From UBA7330 sp965243485 (GTDB taxonomy: Bacteria; Bacteroidota; Bacteroidia; Cytophagales; Cyclobacteriaceae): a stretch of DNA of 64,000 bases. The stretch lies in the NCBI GenBank assembly GCA_965243485.1, contig CBDEVP010000001.1, forward strand, positions 930,001 through 994,000, in the 5' to 3' direction. The notes under the pieces are model-generated. The model was not told where the DNA came from and did not search any database. It saw nothing but the letters and a program-made list of their open reading frames with translations. Made by a program: the position numbers and the translations under genes. Shown in pieces: positions 15,733 to 23,592 of this stretch (position 1 is its first letter; every line of letters begins with the position of its first letter).

Positions 15733-17253
15733 ATGAGATTAGAAGGACTACTTGAAGAATCATTAGGTGGATTTGTATGTGTCAGGGGTTATGCCCCGTT
15801 GGGTGATTTAGCCCGCACATCAGAATCAGACCCTGACTATCAAAGAAACTTAATTGAAGAACAACGTGAAGAAATAGTGCATTTCCTTGAGAACAAGGAG
15901 TATTTATTCTTTCCCGAAGTTATTCTCTCTTATACACTCAATTACGATTTTGCGACAGGTGTTTCAGGAATCAATCCTATTCAAGAAATAAGAGAAAGAA
16001 GATCTTTTGCTTCTAATGTTGACGGAATCAAGTTTCGCTCGAATAAGTCGGGTGCCCATAAAGTAATAATTGATATAAAGGAGAGCTACTTAAAACAAAA
16101 CAACCCCTTTTTTAGAATAGATGGGAATCACCGTTTGAGTGCAGCAGGAGAAAAAACAGCGTTCAACGATTATGTAACGCCTTTCTGTTTAATTCTTTTC
16201 CCTCAGGGAACTCAAGCCGAAGAATATAAAAGAGTAATATTCCATAATATCAACTCTAAATCCGTACCGCTTACATCCGAAGAAAACCTACGGTTGATTC
16301 TTGATGAACACAACATTTTTGCGGATGATAAGCTCAAAACACAACTGACATTTGGTCCACAGTTCTATTTAGCAAGAAAGCTCAAAGACTCAATTGATCT
16401 TAATGTACTAATCCATATAACTAACTCGTTCTGCCAGATCAAACAAAGTGGAGAAGAAGTACAGATAAAACGTACTGTCCTACTCAAGCTGTTCAAACTA
16501 CTACTCGATAAGAATGTGATAACCGGAGAAGATGCAGATGTAAATAAGGTACACACAGCAATTGTAGCTGTAAACGAGATTTATGGCAAGTACAGCAAGC
16601 TAGCGAATTGTCATTCACACGCACTATTTATTGCGTTTGTTTACTACGAGCTATTTCAAGAGCATGGCGATTACAGAGCTTCCTTCAAGAATTGGGTGCT
16701 TTCAAATCACATGTACAATGTGGATGATATTTCACCTTCCAATTTGGTAAGTGTCTATGACACCATCTTAAAGGCTAGAAAGAGACACATTTTCATTTCA
16801 ATGGATTTCTCTGATGATACATCAACACATCGTAAAGCAATTGGAGATGCAATCGAAAAAGTAAACCAAAGACATTCCCTTGATTTAAAACTCAAGGAAA
16901 TTAGAATTGATGAACTCAATAAAGGTCACTCATATACTATTTCTACTGAAATTTTAGAGCTAATCAACAACACAGGATTGCTAATAGCTGATCTAACCAA
17001 AAGTAATAAAAATGTCTACCATGAATTAGGCTTCCTAATGGGCCTAAATGAAGGCCGTCAATTAAAGCATGACAATTTCATTCTGCTTATGAAAAATGAT
17101 CCTGATGGTAAGACTGATTCGCAAGTTGGTTTCAATATTAGAGACTTTCAGCAAATACGATTCAATGAAGCCATTGAAATTACTGACAGGTTATTTGATT
17201 CACTCGAAGTTTACTACAAATTGAAGCCAGCCACCAACGAAGGTTATAAATAG
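15733..17253 (+). CDS. DGQHR/DndB-like protein fused to NDT/TIR-like domain
   Basis: Protein of 506 residues. The N-terminal ~350 residues show a ParB/DndB-like core: a YQRNLIEEQREEIVHFL segment, FFRIDGNHRLSAA with Asp130-Gly-Asn-His-Arg134 (DGQHR-type motif), HNINSKSVPLT, and a helical tail. The last ~145 residues begin RHIFISMDFSDD and resemble nucleoside 2-deoxyribosyltransferase/TIR-related folds, with LLIADLTKSNKNVYHELGF carrying the likely catalytic Glu431. Proteins of this shape can cleave N-glycosidic bonds in nucleosides or NAD. DndB-type proteins bind or regulate at DNA. The fusion at the end of a restriction operon suggests a DNA-sensing, nucleotide-depleting abortive defence effector. 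The start ATG is 10 bp after the nuclease stop. Confidence 0.72.
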   Translation: MRLEGLLEESLGGFVCVRGYAPLGDLARTSESDPDYQRNLIEEQREEIVHFLENKEYLFFPEVILSYTLNYDFATGVSGINPIQEIRERRSFASNVDGIKFRSNKSGAHKVIIDIKESYLKQNNPFFRIDGNHRLSAAGEKTAFNDYVTPFCLILFPQGTQAEEYKRVIFHNINSKSVPLTSEENLRLILDEHNIFADDKLKTQLTFGPQFYLARKLKDSIDLNVLIHITNSFCQIKQSGEEVQIKRTVLLKLFKLLLDKNVITGEDADVNKVHTAIVAVNEIYGKYSKLANCHSHALFIAFVYYELFQEHGDYRASFKNWVLSNHMYNVDDISPSNLVSVYDTILKARKRHIFISMDFSDDTSTHRKAIGDAIEKVNQRHSLDLKLKEIRIDELNKGHSYTISTEILELINNTGLLIADLTKSNKNVYHELGFLMGLNEGRQLKHDNFILLMKNDPDGKTDSQVGFNIRDFQQIRFNEAIEITDRLFDSLEVYYKLKPATNEGYK

Positions 17254-17316
17254 TTTCTACAAAAGCCATATGATGACTCTAGTCTATAATGATCTACATC
17301 AACACAGATTTTAATT

Positions 17317-17799
17317 GTGAGTAAAAACAATGAAGTATGGAAACCGATCAAAGGCTTTCCTCATCATGAAATCTCAAATTATGGCAGGGTTAGAAGATTA
17401 GCATATTCTGAAGATATCTTAACCAAAAATGGTATAGTTCGTCGGAATTTTTCACAAAGAATAAAGAAAGCTACCTGGCATAAAGAGTCCAAAATATTTA
17501 AAGTAGATGCAAAGAATGAGCATGGGAAAAGGACTACCATTTTCCCGCATCGATTAGTAGCTGAATACTTTGTGCCTAATGATGATCCAGAAACGGAGAC
17601 CGAGGTCATTCACAAGGATTTCGATTCCCGGAACAATCATTACTCAAATCTTGAGTGGGTAACAGCTTCAGAAAAAATGCGGCGGTTGTTTCAAGCCGGG
17701 ATAAGAAATCAAAAAAAGATGTGGGCAACCAGAAAGGATAGATATGAAAATGGATTTAAGCCAGGGACCAAGATTTTTGGAAGAGGGTATAGCAAGTAG
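17317..17799 (+). CDS. NUMOD4/HNH_3 endonuclease-like protein
   Basis: Protein of 160 residues starting with GTG. The N-terminus has a NUMOD4-type sequence: EVWKPIKGFPHHEISNYGRVR. After a strand-rich section comes a HNH_3-like element, HRLVAEYFVPN then VIHKDFDSRNNHYSNLEWVT, with the His, Asp and Asn residues expected of the betabetaalpha-metal active site. This is the layout of homing and phage-encoded endonucleases. It lies 63 bp after the NDT/TIR-like gene in the same direction. It may be a member of the defence locus or a selfish gene that settled beside it. The C-terminal tail is basic. Confidence 0.8.
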   Translation: MSKNNEVWKPIKGFPHHEISNYGRVRRLAYSEDILTKNGIVRRNFSQRIKKATWHKESKIFKVDAKNEHGKRTTIFPHRLVAEYFVPNDDPETETEVIHKDFDSRNNHYSNLEWVTASEKMRRLFQAGIRNQKKMWATRKDRYENGFKPGTKIFGRGYSK

Positions 17800-18044
17800 G
17801 GTAAGCGGCTCTTTGTATACTTCGACTATGTTCAATTACACTCATTTTAGTTTATTGAGTCTTACCTACGGATAAATACAACGTGCATCAAATCAAAATT
17901 GAACAGTCACATGAAACAATATGACTTTTTGAACAATTTTATGTTTTTTACTTCAAACTGTTTTACCTATATGAAACAATGATATACCTTTCTTATTTGT
18001 AGATTGTTATTGCTTACTTTCTACCAACCTAAGAACCTAAAGCT
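17800..18044. other. AT-rich spacer with repeated ATGAAACAAT motif
   Basis: A 245-bp gap between the HNH gene and the amidase. ATGAAACAAT occurs at 17911-17920 and again at 17971-17980, 60 bp apart, among AT-rich sequence that probably holds the promoter of the amidase-led operon. No ORF is convincing. Confidence 0.4.
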
Positions 18045-18764
18045 ATGATCAGGATCACCAACCTCATAGAGGAGCTCCCCTGGCACCCAAACAGGAGATG
18101 GAGCAAAAGATCACTTAATAGAATTAATAAAATTATTATTCATCAGGCGCTCGGGGAGGGTTCCGTTGAGCAGGTCAATAATTACCACATTACCGCGCCA
18201 AACCACATTTCCAGTAAAGGGTGTCCTCACATCTGCTATCATTACTGCATCCGCGATAATGGTGAAGTAGTGCAGGCCAATGACCTCTCATCCATTACCT
18301 GGCACTGTAAGGGTGAAAATTCCAATGCAATCGGGATCGTCGTTATTGGAAATTTTCAGGGACCGGGCTACTCGTTGGGAACTCAGGGACCTACTGATGC
18401 TCAAATGGATTCATTAAAGGGTCTGGTTGATTACCTGCTTTCCGGATTTAGCCTTTCCAAGCAGGATGTCTATGGGCACTTTCATTTCGGCAAACCTGAG
18501 TGCCCGGGATATGTTATTCAAAAATGGATTGAAGAGACCAGAAATGAGGTAATCACCGCTATTGCAGCAAAGAAAATCCCACTTACAATAGAAGAGGTGC
18601 AAGAAAGGCTGAATAAGCTGGGATATGCTGTGGGAAAGGTGGACGGGATTCAAGGGATCAAAACGGCAGCTTCAATAAGGAGATTTCAAGCAGACAATGG
18701 ACTGAACGTTGATGGGGTGGTGGGTCCACATACCTGGAAAACATTAATTGCTAAAACAACCTAA
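18045..18764 (+). CDS. N-acetylmuramoyl-L-alanine amidase with peptidoglycan-binding domain
   Basis: Protein of 239 residues that cuts the amide bond between N-acetylmuramate and the stem peptide. Residues about 28-160 are an Amidase_2/PGRP domain. His33 in KIIIHQ is the first zinc ligand, followed by CPHICYHYCI and GHFHFGKPECPG (His and Cys of the C-terminal zinc and active-site element). Residues about 180-237 are a PG_binding_1 domain (VQERLNKLGY..VDGIQG..RRFQ). There is no signal peptide, as in phage endolysins. It heads a plus-strand run of small membrane and coiled-coil proteins with 2-bp or smaller gaps, which fits a lysis cassette. Confidence 0.88.
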   Translation: MIRITNLIEELPWHPNRRWSKRSLNRINKIIIHQALGEGSVEQVNNYHITAPNHISSKGCPHICYHYCIRDNGEVVQANDLSSITWHCKGENSNAIGIVVIGNFQGPGYSLGTQGPTDAQMDSLKGLVDYLLSGFSLSKQDVYGHFHFGKPECPGYVIQKWIEETRNEVITAIAAKKIPLTIEEVQERLNKLGYAVGKVDGIQGIKTAASIRRFQADNGLNVDGVVGPHTWKTLIAKTT

Positions 18765-18766
18765 AT

Positions 18767-19144
18767 ATGGAACCAAACAAAAAAGTCTATATCGGGGACG
18801 ACTTCTTTTCAAGATGGCTCTCAAAATTCCTTTTCACAATCATCAGTGTTAAGGTCTGGGGATTGGTAGGAGCAACTGTTGTCTCCACCCAACTTCTTCT
18901 TTCATCTAAGATTTCCAATGAGCACTGGTTAACCTTCAATACCACCATTTGGGCGTTGATTTTCGGAATGAAAGAGATCTTCAAAATATCTGAAAACAGA
19001 GATATATCGGAGAAAGAAAAATTACAGACAAGGATCGACTCGAAAGTAGAAATAGCCTCCATGCTTGCGAAAAAAGATGATGACCCCACCAAGACAACCA
19101 GAAACCAGGATGGGACCATTACCGTAGGGAGCGAACCGGATTGA
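18767..19144 (+). CDS. Holin-like small membrane protein
   Basis: Protein of 125 residues beginning 2 bp after the amidase. Two predicted membrane helices are at about residues 28-47 (VWGLVGATVVSTQLLLSS) and 55-68 (a shorter WLTFNTTIWALIFGM segment), followed by a charged cytosolic-type tail with DDDPTK. This size and topology fits a class II-type holin acting with the upstream endolysin. The sequence itself does not match a named holin family that I recognise. The stop lies just before the next start. Confidence 0.55.
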   Translation: MEPNKKVYIGDDFFSRWLSKFLFTIISVKVWGLVGATVVSTQLLLSSKISNEHWLTFNTTIWALIFGMKEIFKISENRDISEKEKLQTRIDSKVEIASMLAKKDDDPTKTTRNQDGTITVGSEPD

Positions 19145-19146
19145 TC

Positions 19147-19536
19147 ATGAGCACCAGAACCATCCTTATATTCATTGCAGTAATAGCAGCAATCGCACTT
19201 GTAACATTTGTGGATAAAGTGCAGCTGGGATCTGCCATAGCGACACTTGCCGGCGGCTTTGCCGCACTAAAAGCAAAGCTTTTTGGAAACTCATCAAACG
19301 TGGAGGAACAACTTGATGACATCGATGAGTACCATGAAGAAAGGCGTGAAACATGGAGAAACGAGAAACGCGGATTTGATTCCAATAGGAACGCCTTTGA
19401 GGACAAAATTCGAGCTCTTGAAACGCAGAATGATACGTTACTCCAAAAAATTGATCGGTTGGAAAAGGAAAAGATCCGGGAACTTGAACGACCCTTAACT
19501 GACGAGGAAATTTTAAGACGACTTGGCGGAAACTGA
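19147..19536 (+). CDS. Membrane-anchored coiled-coil protein (lysis-cassette-like)
   Basis: A 129-residue protein starting at ATG 19147; a TTG 6 bp upstream is also in frame but overlaps the preceding stop. An N-terminal membrane helix (ILIFIAVIAAIALVTFV) is followed by a second short hydrophobic section (IATLAGGFAALKAKLFG). A long charged helix then extends to the end, with heptad-like spacing in the EDKIRALETQNDTLLQKID region. This is the topology of inner-membrane spanins or of phage membrane accessory proteins. No family is recognised. Confidence 0.5.
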   Translation: MSTRTILIFIAVIAAIALVTFVDKVQLGSAIATLAGGFAALKAKLFGNSSNVEEQLDDIDEYHEERRETWRNEKRGFDSNRNAFEDKIRALETQNDTLLQKIDRLEKEKIRELERPLTDEEILRRLGGN

Positions 19537-19537
19537 T

Positions 19538-19990
19538 ATGAGAACATTGTACACCTTATGTCTATTCTTTTTAATCACTATCGTGGGTCTGGCTCAGGAC
19601 ACTGATCCGGTTTATGGGATCATAAAACCCAATGAATCTAAAGAGAACAAAACGACAGCCTCACTCTACTACATGGATTATCAAACTCTAAAGAGATACT
19701 TGGATTATGAAACGATGCATAAGTTTGATTCGATGAAGCTGAAAACGTATGAAGAATTTGTTCAAAACTTCAGTGATCAGAAATTTCTCTACGATAGTTT
19801 GAACAGACTGGGAAAGCTTGAAGCTGATTACTGGCACGACTTGCTTCTAAGCACGGACGAACAGCTCCAGGAAACCGAAAAAGAAGTGGTAATTCTGAAA
19901 GATAAAAATCAGGACCTAAAAAGGTCCAGGATATACTTCTTCATTTTCGGAGCTCTGGCAGGATTTTTCGGTTGGGCGACTTTAAATTAG
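19538..19990 (+). CDS. Secreted coiled-coil protein with C-terminal membrane helix
   Basis: A 150-residue protein if started at ATG 19538, 1 bp after the preceding stop. The N-terminal MRTLYTLCLFFLITIVGLAQ is a signal peptide. A polar, helical middle follows, then a coiled coil around LLSTDEQLQETEKEVVILK. The C-terminal segment IYFFIFGALAGFFGWATLN is a membrane helix. A signal peptide plus C-terminal anchor and a periplasmic coiled coil is compatible with a spanin-like partner. The family is unknown. Confidence 0.5.
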   Translation: MRTLYTLCLFFLITIVGLAQDTDPVYGIIKPNESKENKTTASLYYMDYQTLKRYLDYETMHKFDSMKLKTYEEFVQNFSDQKFLYDSLNRLGKLEADYWHDLLLSTDEQLQETEKEVVILKDKNQDLKRSRIYFFIFGALAGFFGWATLN

Positions 19991-19999
19991 ACAGAAGTT

Positions 20000-20605
20000 G
20001 TGTTCCAGGCCAAAGAATTTCCATACCTATTTACAATATTGGTTTCTATGATCGGCTGGACCATAAATCATATTTCCGATCAAATTACCAAGTCGAAATC
20101 CATCATGTACTCAAGTGATATTTCAAGTGTAGTCTATTCTGGGCCATTTCAGAAATTCAATGATCACTGCTTCACCTTATGTGAATACACTATTACTAAT
20201 CTCACTACCGATTGCCTTTTTAAAAACATCAATCTAAGCGTCGAGGTAGTTAATCCGGAAAAAGAGGATATCATTTATATCCAGGATTTGGAAGCTGATG
20301 GTCACTTTAAGTTTTTAACCTCTGAAACAGATACCGTTTTTGCCTCAAAAACTCATTTTGTAGTTGAGGGACTTCATCCGAAAACGGAAGCCAAGCTTAA
20401 GGTTTTCTATAAAGGAGAACTAGAAACAAAACTGTTTTTAGAATATAGTGATGATGCAGACAGGAACACTTTAGTACCAATTCTCCTCATGAAATCGGGT
20501 TTGCGAACAGCAATCATCACTTATCAACTTCAAATATTCATTATACTTTTATTAATATGGATAATCTTAATTGGGTTATACCTGTATGAGACCAAAATAA
20601 CTTAG
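20000..20605 (+). CDS. Two-helix membrane protein with periplasmic-type domain
   Basis: A 201-residue ORF with GTG start at 20000, 9 bp after the preceding stop. A hydrophobic N-terminal segment (FPYLFTILVSMIGWTINHI) and a strong C-terminal helix (LQIFIILLLIWIILIGLYLY) flank about 140 residues of strand-rich, Cys-containing sequence. It has no recognised family and is probably inner-membrane with a large exposed loop. It belongs to the same plus-strand run as the amidase, though its size is larger than typical lysis proteins. Confidence 0.5.
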   Translation: MFQAKEFPYLFTILVSMIGWTINHISDQITKSKSIMYSSDISSVVYSGPFQKFNDHCFTLCEYTITNLTTDCLFKNINLSVEVVNPEKEDIIYIQDLEADGHFKFLTSETDTVFASKTHFVVEGLHPKTEAKLKVFYKGELETKLFLEYSDDADRNTLVPILLMKSGLRTAIITYQLQIFIILLLIWIILIGLYLYETKIT

Positions 20606-20606
20606 A

Positions 20607-21362
20607 ATGTTGCAATTAATAAGAGTTATGCTAATTGTAATTTTAGCTGTATCTAATTCATTCGCTCAGGACATGATTACGGTTCAGTGCACTGACAGAT
20701 TAACAGGGAGACTATTAAACTCCAACCACATCAAAGAAGGAGTTGTTTATTTAAAGAAAGCAGATGGAAGCAGACTTGATTTTGGACCAATTAAAGATGG
20801 AAAATTTGAAATTGAAAAGGATTGTAGAAGGGGAGATAAGTATACCATTATTATTGATCAAGGAGATTATGAAGGTTATTCCCTCTACTGCCATGAAATT
20901 GAAAAGCTTGGAAATAAGTTCCCTTTGTTTAACCTGAAAAGTCTTGCAAATCTATCTTTTTCAATCGAGGTATTAGGAAAAGAAGAATTTACTGATGTAA
21001 AGTTAAAAAATGCATCAATTGCATTTATGGCAAATACAATGGCATATATCAGTAAATCTGAAGATACAACGTCTTACAATGAAATGTCTAAGTTGGCTTT
21101 TACTTCACTAGGTAGTGTATTCGAGGTTGATGAACCGACAATATTTGACTCCAGGCAGGGTTTATGGGTACCAACTGAAGAATTGGAAAATGCAATTTTG
21201 ATTTATAAAAAAGCTAATGCGTTTTCCGAAGTAAATGCCCAGGCAGACTATAAACTATTCAACAGTTTGACGGGCCTTAAAGCAGTTCAGCTCTTCCAAT
21301 CAACGGAAAGTTTAAAAGGAATAATAGTGGAATCAACAGTACCTGAAATAAGAATATTTTAA
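20607..21362 (+). CDS. Secreted protein of unknown function
   Basis: A 251-residue protein starting 1 bp after the preceding stop. Signal peptide MLQLIRVMLIVILAVSNSFAQ (cleavage near residue 21). The mature N-terminus (TVQCTDRLTGRLLNSNHIKEG..LDFGPIKDGKFEIEKDC) looks like a carboxypeptidase-regulatory-like beta domain. The C-terminal ~130 residues are helical and unrecognised. It ends the plus-strand run. The periplasmic destination and beta domain suggest a structural or sensing role. Confidence 0.55.
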   Translation: MLQLIRVMLIVILAVSNSFAQDMITVQCTDRLTGRLLNSNHIKEGVVYLKKADGSRLDFGPIKDGKFEIEKDCRRGDKYTIIIDQGDYEGYSLYCHEIEKLGNKFPLFNLKSLANLSFSIEVLGKEEFTDVKLKNASIAFMANTMAYISKSEDTTSYNEMSKLAFTSLGSVFEVDEPTIFDSRQGLWVPTEELENAILIYKKANAFSEVNAQADYKLFNSLTGLKAVQLFQSTESLKGIIVESTVPEIRIF

Positions 21363-21643
21363 TTCTAAACACTAGCCGCGACTTAATCGTCAATGATAAG
21401 CCCCGTCTACTCCATAAGACTTCTTCATCTAATCCTACTAAAGCCTCAGAGACCTGCCTGATCTCTTTTTGAAAAGTAAGTGCCAGTGGAACGGATTCGA
21501 TCAGGAAAACCTGACCCAGCACCTACCATTGCCTAATTTGGATCTTTTGCCTGCCATGATCATCTCATCTGGAATCCCGATCAGCAACGCACCCGCAAAC
21601 ACACTTACCGATGACATGGGGGATCATACGAAATGCATTCATT
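21363..21643. other. Convergent spacer, possible decayed coding sequence
   Basis: A 281-bp gap between convergent genes. Short unrelated reading segments on the minus strand, e.g. VSVFAGALLIGIP near 21560-21620 and EIRQVSEALVGLDEEV near 21420-21480, look protein-like but are in different frames. It may be a decayed gene; no intact ORF or clear terminator is visible. Confidence 0.3.
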
Positions 21644-22378
21644 TTACCTCACCTTGATCAACCAATTAACGTAGGCGTTAATAGGTCGTGTTTCCGCAGC
21701 ATACCGCACCTCACCAAACCCTTCCAGCATCGAAGGCTCTCCCACACCGTCCCGCTCTCCTATCGTTGGACCAATCCCGTAATTTGAAGAGTTGTTACCG
21801 GTTCGTTGATTATTAGGGGTAAACCTTGTAATATGTTGATGGGCTTGAAAGGCATCCGGCTGGAAACTTCCAACCTCTCCCGGTAGATTTCGTCCGTTAA
21901 ACCGATCATGGGCTCCTGGATCTTTATTGGCCCCATAATCTGCCCCCCTTAAAAAGACACCCCGTAGATCCGGTAACTCGAAAGTCACCTCACCATCACC
22001 TGATCCCCAGGAAGTTCCGATGATTTCAAATAACTTTTGAAATTCTTTCCTGCTCACCTCAGATCCGTCACATAACCTCCAGGCGGTGTTTTCAATGGTT
22101 GAAGAATCTCCTGCATAAGCAATGATGCTGCCGATAGGATAATTTATCCACTGCATTTCAGTGACCATTTCGCTAGATTTGGTGGCGTTGGCCTGAATGA
22201 GCTGCATTGACTTTTTGCCAGCGGTTCCCTGGATCGTTGAAAGTGCAGCCACATAACTAATGATCCCGGAAGCAACAACAAAAGCAAAAACACCACCTAT
22301 AAAGGCAAAAACTTTGTGCTTGCGTAACATGACATACTGGCTCTCCAAGCTCTTTATGTCTTCTTCTGATAGTGCCAT
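21644..22378 (-). CDS. Membrane-anchored phage tail-collar domain protein
   Basis: A 244-residue protein. A short cytosolic head is followed by a membrane helix at about residues 23-45 (FAFIGGVFAFVVASGIISY). The tail-collar domain begins at about residue 98 with YPIGSIIAYAG. Its typical pattern follows: WRLCDGSEVSRKEFQKLF, FELPDLRGVFLRG, and the C-terminal ETRPINAYVNWLIKV. Tail-collar domains form trimeric fibre or knob ends in phages and are reused in Bacteroidota cell-surface proteins. The membrane anchor and absence of other tail genes argue for a host-used protein. Confidence 0.82.
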   Translation of the reverse strand: MALSEEDIKSLESQYVMLRKHKVFAFIGGVFAFVVASGIISYVAALSTIQGTAGKKSMQLIQANATKSSEMVTEMQWINYPIGSIIAYAGDSSTIENTAWRLCDGSEVSRKEFQKLFEIIGTSWGSGDGEVTFELPDLRGVFLRGADYGANKDPGAHDRFNGRNLPGEVGSFQPDAFQAHQHITRFTPNNQRTGNNSSNYGIGPTIGERDGVGEPSMLEGFGEVRYAAETRPINAYVNWLIKVR

Positions 22379-22471
22379 AGTTGACTGTGTGATAAAAATT
22401 TACTCAATGCCTGCCAGGCCTCTTGTCTCCTTCCTCATATTTTAGACAGCCCTTGCATTCCCATCACGGTC

Positions 22472-22681
22472 CTGGGGGACTTCTAACCAGTTCTGGGGAA
22501 TCCCTATTCTGTACTGGGGGATTTCTTTTGTGTTCTGGGAGACTTCTGACCTGTTCTGGGAGATTTCTTTCCGATTCTGGGAGGTTCCTTGCCAGTTCTG
22601 GGGGAATTCTTACCAGTTCTGGGAGGATTCAGGAGCTCCCGGGCAATTCATTTCCTCCCCGGGAAACTCCTGTCCTACACT
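22472..22681 (-). repeat. 21-bp degenerate tandem array between two minus-strand genes
   Basis: Ten consecutive 21-bp units in perfect register, the first eight well conserved with core CTGGGRGAnTTC (plus strand). On the minus strand each unit reads as seven codons of the type PRTGKKS, with two TAG stops in units 1-2. The last two units are decayed. The array starts 27 bp downstream of the stop of the 22708-23436 gene and ends 94 bp before the tail-collar start. Confidence 0.9.
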
Positions 22682-22707
22682 GGAAGCATTTTAATGGCAT
22701 AAATTAC

Positions 22708-23436
22708 CTATGCCACTTCATCAATGCTGTTTTTATAGGACTTCTTAAAATACGAGCTTCGATATCCCTTGAGTCTCTTTGAGTCCTTCCAGAAAACAAA
22801 TCTCCCGGCTTCTCTGATTTCATCAACTGTCTGCTTGAGGAAAGTGTATGCTTTGTCTCTGTTAAGCTTGGCATTGTTATTTTCGGCTCTTTCACCGTTC
22901 ATTTTGGCCAGTACAACGCTCATATCTACGGCCATTTTAGCGGCCTTGTCCAATTGTGCTACCGGATACTTGATACTCTTGAGCAGGGGCAAGTTCGCCT
23001 TTCCAAGGACGGCCAGATCGCTCAGGTCCTGGATCATATCTGCATTGTCCTTACCTTCTTCAATCAGTTTGATCTTTGCCAAAAGATCGGATCGCATCCT
23101 GAAGGCGAATCGAAAGGTATGTTCAAGTTCATTTTTAAGCTCAAATGCAAGTGGGCTTTTTTCTTCCCATTCCTGACGGGCTTCTTCCTGCGAATATCGA
23201 TCCTTCATCCACAAGCTCTGGGCATATTGAAGTGCGGATATCCGCTTAGGCAATTCCTCAAACAGCGCTTCTGAAATGCCAACTTTCACAAGTTCAGCTT
23301 TGTCTTTTTTGCTCCAGACCGCCAGATCACTGGCTTCCTGAACATAATTTTCAACAGGCATGTTGGGTGTGTTTGTTGCTGCATCTTCGATAGCTGCTAT
23401 CGAGGGCAACAGTAAGTCATAATTTTCCTTTGACAT
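22708..23436 (-). CDS. Helical protein of unknown function upstream of the tandem array
   Basis: A 242-residue, almost entirely helical, charged protein without signal peptide or membrane helix. Visible features: acidic N-terminal half (EEARQEWEEKSPLAFELKNELEH), a middle ASDLAVWSK/LSDLAVLGK repeat-like pair (about residues 35-45 and 140-147), and a basic C-terminal tail (FVFWKDSKRLKGYRSSYFKKSY). It has no recognised family. The basic tail suggests nucleic acid or membrane binding. A 21-bp tandem array follows directly. It is divergent from the 23593-23946 gene with about 150 bp between starts. Confidence 0.6.
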   Translation of the reverse strand: MSKENYDLLLPSIAAIEDAATNTPNMPVENYVQEASDLAVWSKKDKAELVKVGISEALFEELPKRISALQYAQSLWMKDRYSQEEARQEWEEKSPLAFELKNELEHTFRFAFRMRSDLLAKIKLIEEGKDNADMIQDLSDLAVLGKANLPLLKSIKYPVAQLDKAAKMAVDMSVVLAKMNGERAENNNAKLNRDKAYTFLKQTVDEIREAGRFVFWKDSKRLKGYRSSYFKKSYKNSIDEVA

Positions 23437-23540
23437 GGTTCAGTGATATTAAAGTATTTAATAACTGATTGACAAATTATGCTAATTAACGTAAACAGGC
23501 AAGAGTTACCCTTTACTTCATTTCAAAATATTTTAGCTAC

Positions 23541-23575
23541 TTATATTAGTTTTTTACTAATTATATTAGTTTTTC
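23541..23575 (+). promoter_or_regulatory. 20-bp direct repeat in a divergent promoter region
   Basis: TTATATTAGTTTTT occurs at 23541 and again at 23561, exactly 20 bp apart, just upstream of ATG 23593. The spacing of about two helical turns suits an operator or duplicated promoter element. The same bases could code if the 23479 start were used, but their AT bias argues for non-coding. Confidence 0.4.
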
Positions 23576-23592
23576 ATTTTCTTTGTACTTCA

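Noticed and set aside
18045..22378. Complete prophage
   Set aside because: No integrase, terminase, capsid, portal or tail-tube genes and no att-like duplication were seen.
22472..22681. CRISPR array
   Set aside because: Units are contiguous at 21 bp with no spacers, no cas genes exist, and the units degrade gradually.
22423..22782. Plus-strand ORF across the 21-bp repeats
   Set aside because: It is open only because the 21-bp period keeps the frame. It starts with TTG, is low complexity and overlaps the end of an opposite gene.
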